Source: an uncultured bacterium (GTDB taxonomy: Bacteria > Methylomirabilota > Methylomirabilia > Rokubacteriales > CSP1-6). Taken from it: a DNA stretch of 9,997 nt. The stretch lies in assembly GCA_946479205.1 (NCBI GenBank), contig CAMLFJ010000071.1:1-9997 (forward strand), written 5' to 3'. Below, one piece after another: positions 5,925-9,997 of this stretch. Within the stretch, counting starts at the first letter, position 1, and every line of letters starts with the position of its first letter. The position numbers and the translations under genes were made by a program. Below the pieces are notes generated by a model. That model ran no database searches and was not told the origin of the DNA. It saw only the letters and a list, made by a program, of their open reading frames with translations.

Positions 5925-7265
5925 CTAGAAGCGCAGCAGCAGGAGGAAGCTGCCGGTGGCCATCAGGTTGCTGGCCGCGTGGGCCAGCATGCCGGGCAGC
6001 AGGCTGCGCGAGCGCTCGTAGCCGAGCGCCCAGATCATGCCGCTCCACGTGACCGCCGCGAAGCCTTGCAGTCCGTAGCCGTGGGCCACGCCGAAGAGCG
6101 CCGCGCTCAGCAGCGCGGCGAGCCAGGGCGGCAGGCGAAGGCGCAGGGTGGGGTAGAGCAGGCCGCGGAAGGCCAGCTCCTCGAAGATGGGCGCCCAGAC
6201 CACGCCGTCGATCGTGCCCGCCAGCACGGTGGTGGGCGAGCCCCACAGGAAGTCCTCGAGGAAGCCGTCCGCCCAGTGCGACGTGACGCCGAGCGCGGTG
6301 AGGCCCATGGAGACCAGGCTCTCGCCCGCCATCGAGATGCCGAGCAGCACGATGCCCCAGCCGACGACCCGGAGGGCCTGGCCCTCCGGCACGCGCAGGC
6401 CGAAGGTGTCGCGGAGCGTCTCGCCGCGGGCGTGCAGGTAGCGCCGGATCCACCAGATCATCGGCACGCCGCCCAGCAGCCCCATCGCCACCGTGCTGCC
6501 GGGTGTCCGAGGCAGCAGCAGGACGAGCGTCGCGGGCATGAGCAGGTAGGCGAAGGCGGCGCGGAAGAAGAGGCCGACGCCGTCGAGACCTCGCCAGAGG
6601 GGCGGCAGGGGCGCCTCCGCCACGCGCGGGCCGCGGGCGGAGCGAAGCAGGCGCCACAGGAGCACTAGGGCCAGCAGGAACAGGACGACGCCCGTGAGGG
6701 TGAGCGCCCGCACCCGCCGGAGCAGCGCGTGACCGCGGGCCTCGATGTTCGCCTCCGCGTCCGCCTGGAGCGCCGGGTCGTCCACCCGCGTGGCGAGACG
6801 GCGCACCAGGGTGTCGGTGAACCAGTCGTGCGGCAGCTCGCGGCGGATCTCGTCGGCCATCTGGGTCGCGTCCTGCGGCGACGGCGCCTCGAGGTAGGCG
6901 GCTTCCAGCCAGCGCCCGTACTGGGCCGCCGCGCTGTCCGTGCCCTCGAGGGCCTCGATCATGGAGGCGGCGCGCTCGAGCTGGCCGTTCTCGGCGAGCA
7001 GCACCACGAGATCGAGATCGGTGCGGGCCGAGCGCTGCTCCTCGTCCAGCTCGTCGAAGCGGGCGATGGCGTCCTCGAACGTCTCCGGCTCGGTGCCGGT
7101 GAGCTCGTAGAGCTTCAGCTCCCACCGGGATAACTCGTCCATCACGTCGTGCAGGTCCATCTCTCGGGAGACCAGGCGCTCGAGCGATTCCTCCGGCTTC
7201 TCCAAATTGGCGAGCGGCGAGCCCCAGCTCCAGTAGAAGAAGGCGACCAGCAGGACGGTGAGCAC
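5925..7265 (-). CDS. CPBP-family intramembrane metalloprotease (Abi/Rce1-like), start uncertain
   Basis: A multi-pass membrane protein of about 446 residues from this start. Its C-terminal half is a CPBP domain with the three hallmark motifs: E362-E363-x3-R367 (FEELAFR), F-x3-H395 (FGVAHGYG) and H429-x3-N433 (HAASN). Members are glutamate-dependent membrane proteases linked to prenyl-protein processing, bacteriocin immunity or unknown roles. The N-terminal half is unusual: a first hydrophobic segment, then about 165 polar, acidic, helical residues (16-180) rich in E, L and R and perhaps TPR-like, before the membrane bundle starting near 186. The start is a problem. The GTG at 7265 cuts into the first membrane helix, and protein-like sequence (TPPPLSTPPSSG, YFSPWATAVYA) continues upstream to about 7364, but no ATG, GTG or TTG lies there in frame. 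The next candidates, GTG 7442 and ATG 7511, lie deep inside the upstream peptidase gene. It is probably co-transcribed with that gene. Confidence 0.85.
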   Translation of the reverse strand: MLTVLLVAFFYWSWGSPLANLEKPEESLERLVSREMDLHDVMDELSRWELKLYELTGTEPETFEDAIARFDELDEEQRSARTDLDLVVLLAENGQLERAASMIEALEGTDSAAAQYGRWLEAAYLEAPSPQDATQMADEIRRELPHDWFTDTLVRRLATRVDDPALQADAEANIEARGHALLRRVRALTLTGVVLFLLALVLLWRLLRSARGPRVAEAPLPPLWRGLDGVGLFFRAAFAYLLMPATLVLLLPRTPGSTVAMGLLGGVPMIWWIRRYLHARGETLRDTFGLRVPEGQALRVVGWGIVLLGISMAGESLVSMGLTALGVTSHWADGFLEDFLWGSPTTVLAGTIDGVVWAPIFEELAFRGLLYPTLRLRLPPWLAALLSAALFGVAHGYGLQGFAAVTWSGMIWALGYERSRSLLPGMLAHAASNLMATGSFLLLLRF

Positions 7266-7357
7266 GGCGTAGACCGCCGTGGCCCAGGGAGAGAAGTAGC
7301 GGGTGGCGGGAGCGGGCCCGGCCCCGGACGAGGGTGGGGTCGAGAGTGGGGGCGGGG

Positions 7358-8083
7358 TTAGGATTTGCGTGCCGCGGCCACGAGCGCGGAGAAGAGGCGC
7401 CGCGCCGGCTCCGAATGGCCCACCAGCTCCTCCGGATGCCACTGCACGCCGAGCACGAAGCGCGCGGGATCGCCGATCTCGACGCCTTCCACGAGCTGGT
7501 CGGGCGCCCACGCCACCGCGGTGAGCCCGCGGCCGAGGCGATGGATCGCCTGGTGGTGCATGCTGTTCACCTCGATCTCGTCGGTGCCCAGCGTCTCGGC
7601 CAGCCGGCTGCCCGGCGTGATCTTCACCTTGTGGGTAGGCTGATCACGCGGCTCCTTCTGGCTGTGCGGGATCTGGGTGCCGGGCTCGGTGGCCACGTCC
7701 TGGTAGAGCGTGCCGCCGAGCGCCACGTTCAGGACCTGGACGCCCCGGCACACCGCGAGCACCGGGACCCCGCGCGCGAGCGACAGGTTCAGCGCCGAGG
7801 TCTCGAGGGTGTCACGCGACGGGGCGACGTCGTACAGCGTCGCATGCGGCGCCTGGCCGAATCGCGCCGGATCCATGTCGCCGCCGCCGGTGAGCAGGAG
7901 CCCTTGGAGCTCCGCACCGAGCTGCTCGAGCGACGCGGCGGAGAGCTGTGGCGGCAGCGGCACCGGCACGCCCCCGGCCTGCTGGACCGCGTGGAGATAG
8001 GCGGAATTGACGTACGCGCGCTCGGGATTTGCGCCCACCGTGATCGAGGTGCTGACGCCGATGAGGGGCGAGCGGCGAGCCAT
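7358..8083 (-). CDS. Peptidase C26 / gamma-glutamyl-gamma-aminobutyrate hydrolase family protein (PuuD-like)
   Basis: A 241-residue cytoplasmic class-I glutamine-amidotransferase-fold hydrolase. The catalytic triad is complete: nucleophile C112 in AVCRGVQVLN, and H216 with E218 in VQWHPE. The oxyanion-side motif LLTGGGDMDPARFG (63-76) and the NSMHHQAIHRLG stretch are typical of the PuuD/C26 group, which cleaves gamma-glutamyl amide bonds such as gamma-glutamyl-GABA in putrescine breakdown. Length fits the family (about 230-255). No other putrescine-pathway gene is in view, so the real substrate may differ. The ATG at 8083 has no Shine-Dalgarno sequence; an extended -10 ends 6 nt upstream, so the message is probably leaderless. 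It is divergent from, and 23 bp away from, a gamma-glutamyltransferase-family gene, suggesting related gamma-glutamyl substrates. Confidence 0.92.
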   Translation of the reverse strand: MARRSPLIGVSTSITVGANPERAYVNSAYLHAVQQAGGVPVPLPPQLSAASLEQLGAELQGLLLTGGGDMDPARFGQAPHATLYDVAPSRDTLETSALNLSLARGVPVLAVCRGVQVLNVALGGTLYQDVATEPGTQIPHSQKEPRDQPTHKVKITPGSRLAETLGTDEIEVNSMHHQAIHRLGRGLTAVAWAPDQLVEGVEIGDPARFVLGVQWHPEELVGHSEPARRLFSALVAAARKS

Positions 8084-8089
8084 GGCGGT

Positions 8090-8098
8090 ATGTTAGCA
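8090..8098 (-). promoter_or_regulatory. Extended -10 promoter for the peptidase C26 gene (leaderless)
   Basis: On the minus strand, TGCTAACAT (8098-8090) is an extended -10 element with 6 nt between it and the ATG at 8083. Transcription would start at or within a base or two of the ATG. No convincing -35 box is seen at the expected distance, which would fall inside the divergent coding region. It overlaps the opposite-strand -10 almost base for base. Confidence 0.5.
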
Positions 8099-8099
8099 T
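8091..8099 (+). promoter_or_regulatory. Extended -10 promoter for the gamma-glutamyltransferase-family gene (leaderless)
   Basis: TGTTAGCAT (8091-8099) is an extended -10 element with 7 nt between it and the ATG at 8107, the same distance as in the metallo-hydrolase promoter at 685-701. There is no Shine-Dalgarno sequence in the 23-bp gap. The 12-mer TATGTTAGCATA (8089-8100) is symmetric in 5 of 6 base pairs, so one site can be read as -10 on both strands. Confidence 0.5.
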
Positions 8100-8106
8100 A
8101 CGCGCC

Positions 8107-9876
8107 ATGACACTCGACTCCGCGCAGTACCAGCGCAGCGCAGCGGCGGCGGGCTCGGGCCCGATGACGCAGGTGATGGGGCGGAAGTGGATGGTGGCGG
8201 CCGGGCATCCGCTCGCGGCGCAGGCGGCCGCGCGCGTGCTGGCCGAGGGCGGCAACGCGATCGACGCGGGCGTGGCCGCGGGCTTCATGCTGGGAGTCGT
8301 CCATCCCGACATGGTGAGCTTTGCGGGGGTGGCGCCGATTCTGGTGCACCTGGCCTCGACCGGCGAGACCTTCGAGGTCTCGGGCGTCGGGCCCTATCCG
8401 CGCCGTCTGAGCGCCGACCTCTTCCGCACCAAGCATGCGGGGGAGATCCCGATCGGGCTGCTGCGCACGGTGGTGCCCGCCTCGCCCGACGCCTGGTGCG
8501 TCGCGCTCGAGCGCTGGGGCACGCGGTCGTTCACCGACTCGGTGTCGGCCGCGCTCGAGTGCGCGGAGCACGGCTTCCCCACCTCGGCCTTCTCGGCCTC
8601 CACCATGGCCAACAACGCCGAGCGCTACGCGCGCTTCCCCACTTCCGCGAAGATCTTCCTGCCCGGCGGCAAGCCGCACGCGGCCGGGCAGCTCTTCGTG
8701 CAGTCGGAGCTGGCCGCGACGATCAAGGAGATGGTGGCGGCCGAGGTGCGCTCGCGCAGCCGCGGTCGCGCCGGCGCCATCCGCGCCGCGCGCGATGCCT
8801 TCTACAAGGGCGACATCGCCAAGCGCATCGTGGACTACCACGCCCGCGAGGGCGGGCTCATGGCGCTGGAGGACCTGGCCGAGTTCCAGGCCGAGGTCGC
8901 GCCCGCGCTCAAGACCAGCTTCCACGACTATGAAGTCGCGGCCTGCGGCTTCTGGTGCCAGGGGCCGGTGTTCTTGCAGATGCTGAACCTGATCGAGCCC
9001 TACGACTGGCCCGCGCTCGGCCACAACACGCCGCGCGCGCTCCACATCCTGATCGAGGCGATGAAGCTGGCCTTCGCGGACCGGGAGGCCTACTACGGCG
9101 ATCCGCGCTTCGTGGCTGTCCCGGCCGAGGCGCTGCTCTCGAAGGCCTACGCGGACCTGCGCCGCGGCCTGATCCGCGAGGACCGCGCCTGGCCCGAGAT
9201 GCCGCCGCCGGGCGACCCGGAGGGCAAGGCCGCGGTGCGCAACGGTCACGCCACCGGCTCCAAGGTGGGCGCGCCCTCGCACGCGGGCACGCTCGACACC
9301 TCCTACGTCTCGGTGATCGACGCGGAGGGCAATGCCTTCTCCGCCACCCCCAGCGATCCGGGCGGGGTGGACTCGCCGGTGATCCCGGGCGTGGGCTGCG
9401 TGGTCTCGCCCCGCGGCTCGCAGGGTTGGCTCGTGCCCGGCCACGCCAGCGAAGTGGCGGGAGGCAAGCGGCCGCGGCTCACGCCGGCTCCGTCGCTCGT
9501 GCTGCGCGACGGCCGCGCCTTCATGGCCTTCGGCACGCCCGGCGGCGACGTGCAGCAGCAGGCGATGCTGCAGGTGCTGCTCAACATGGTGGCCCACGGC
9601 ATGCCGCCCCAGCAGGCGGTGGAGGCCCCGCGGCTGGCCACCCGCAGCTTCCCCGATTCCTTCTGGCCGCACACCAACTCGCCGGGTCGTGTCGACGTCG
9701 AGGCCCGCATCGCCCCCGAGACGCGCGCGGAGCTGGCGAAGCTGGGCCACCTGATCACCGACTGGCCCGACTACGACTGGCGGGCGGGCGCGGTCTGCGC
9801 CTCGGTGGTGGGCAAGGACGGCGTGCGCCTGGGCGGAGCCGACCCACGCCGCGGCGCGCACGCCATCGGCTGGTAG
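8107..9876 (+). CDS. Gamma-glutamyltransferase-family protein (Ntn hydrolase), apparently not exported
   Basis: A 589-residue protein matching the length and order of the GGT family. The N-terminal half holds the typical VAAGHPLAAQAAARVLAEGG and GGNAIDAGVAAGFMLGVVHP stretches (30-67), and the middle has IEAMKLAFADREAYYGDPRF. The predicted self-cleavage nucleophile is T398 in LDTSYVSVID, equivalent to the first Thr of TTHYSVVD in E. coli Ggt; the next residues here are S-Y instead of T-H. The late motifs RPRLTPAPSLVLRDG and GTPGGD (476-481) match the oxyanion region. The usual FRExAP stretch, which supplies the Arg binding the glutamate alpha-carboxylate, is not recognisable; GPYPRRLSADLF stands there instead. 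No signal peptide is present, unlike secreted GGTs. It could act on gamma-glutamyl compounds or another N-acyl substrate such as a cephalosporin side chain or oligopeptide. Start at 8107 follows the leaderless promoter. Confidence 0.9.
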   Translation: MTLDSAQYQRSAAAAGSGPMTQVMGRKWMVAAGHPLAAQAAARVLAEGGNAIDAGVAAGFMLGVVHPDMVSFAGVAPILVHLASTGETFEVSGVGPYPRRLSADLFRTKHAGEIPIGLLRTVVPASPDAWCVALERWGTRSFTDSVSAALECAEHGFPTSAFSASTMANNAERYARFPTSAKIFLPGGKPHAAGQLFVQSELAATIKEMVAAEVRSRSRGRAGAIRAARDAFYKGDIAKRIVDYHAREGGLMALEDLAEFQAEVAPALKTSFHDYEVAACGFWCQGPVFLQMLNLIEPYDWPALGHNTPRALHILIEAMKLAFADREAYYGDPRFVAVPAEALLSKAYADLRRGLIREDRAWPEMPPPGDPEGKAAVRNGHATGSKVGAPSHAGTLDTSYVSVIDAEGNAFSATPSDPGGVDSPVIPGVGCVVSPRGSQGWLVPGHASEVAGGKRPRLTPAPSLVLRDGRAFMAFGTPGGDVQQQAMLQVLLNMVAHGMPPQQAVEAPRLATRSFPDSFWPHTNSPGRVDVEARIAPETRAELAKLGHLITDWPDYDWRAGAVCASVVGKDGVRLGGADPRRGAHAIGW

Positions 9877-9997
9877 CCGGCGCGCGACTGCGCCCGCGGT
9901 CCCGCCGCCGCTTCCCCGTCGTCGCGCTGCGGGGCCTGTGCGCGCTGCTCTGCGGCACCGATCCGGCCGTCGCGCCGCCGCCCCTGCAGCTCCCGCC
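9877..9997. other. Tail of window, no callable gene
   Basis: These 121 bases after the gamma-glutamyltransferase-family stop are extremely GC-rich. No T-run hairpin terminator is seen. One forward frame reads RRFPVVALRGLCALLCGTDP, which could be the beginning of an exported protein continuing outside the window, but it has no ATG, GTG or TTG start here, so I do not call it. Confidence 0.4.

Noticed and set aside
7789..9861. Minus-strand 690-codon frame antisense to the gamma-glutamyltransferase-family gene
   Set aside because: His/Arg/Gly-rich composition typical of antisense to GC-rich codons; the plus strand is a full-length GGT-family protein.
9877..9997. Start of an exported protein downstream of the gamma-glutamyltransferase-family gene
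   Set aside because: One frame is hydrophobic enough to suggest it, but it has no standard start codon and too little sequence is available.

Overview
This is a very GC-rich window (roughly 70% by eye) with tightly packed genes: six complete genes or more, short intergenic gaps, ATGA start/stop overlaps and tail-to-tail gene ends that nearly touch or overlap. The mix of a TRAP-transporter binding protein, a LACTB2-like metallo-hydrolase, a YtcJ-like amidohydrolase, a gamma-glutamyltransferase-family protein and an ECF sigma/anti-sigma unit resembles uncultivated high-GC soil or sediment bacteria (Rokubacteria/Methylomirabilota-like) or high-GC Proteobacteria. That placement is an inference from gene content and style; no ribosomal or other marker gene is present. 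I see no mobile element, tRNA, rRNA or CRISPR.

Layout. (1) 1-599, minus: DctP-type solute-binding protein, cut by the window start. (2) 600-700: divergent promoter region with a perfect 6-bp inverted repeat (651-666) lying exactly in the -35/-10 spacer of the binding-protein promoter. (3) 701-3214, plus: LACTB2-like metallo-beta-lactamase-fold hydrolase followed by a YtcJ-like amidohydrolase. (4) 3142-4505, minus: ECF sigma factor and membrane-anchored zinc-finger anti-sigma factor, translationally coupled; the anti-sigma gene overlaps the amidohydrolase gene tail to tail by 73 bp. (5) 4506-4647: divergent control region with two back-to-back copies of GGAAC-N16-CGTT, one facing the sigma gene and one facing the next operon. 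(6) 4648-5918, plus: exported type-1 copper protein (cupredoxin) coupled by ATGA to a Tat-exported calcineurin-like phosphoesterase. (7) 5925-8083, minus: class-I amidotransferase-like peptidase C26 followed by a CPBP (Abi/Rce1) membrane protease. (8) 8084-8106: a 23-bp gap carrying overlapping divergent extended -10 elements that would yield leaderless mRNAs both ways. (9) 8107-9876, plus: gamma-glutamyltransferase-family protein. (10) 9877-9997: no callable gene.

How the parts fit. The most coherent system is 3142-5918: a self-regulated envelope-signal circuit in which the anti-sigma factor releases the sigma factor, which would then transcribe both its own operon and the divergent cupredoxin/phosphoesterase operon through matching promoters. 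The second unit is 7358-9876, where two predicted gamma-glutamyl-bond enzymes are divergently transcribed from one near-symmetric promoter. The 1-3214 part looks like ordinary catabolic/uptake accessory metabolism.
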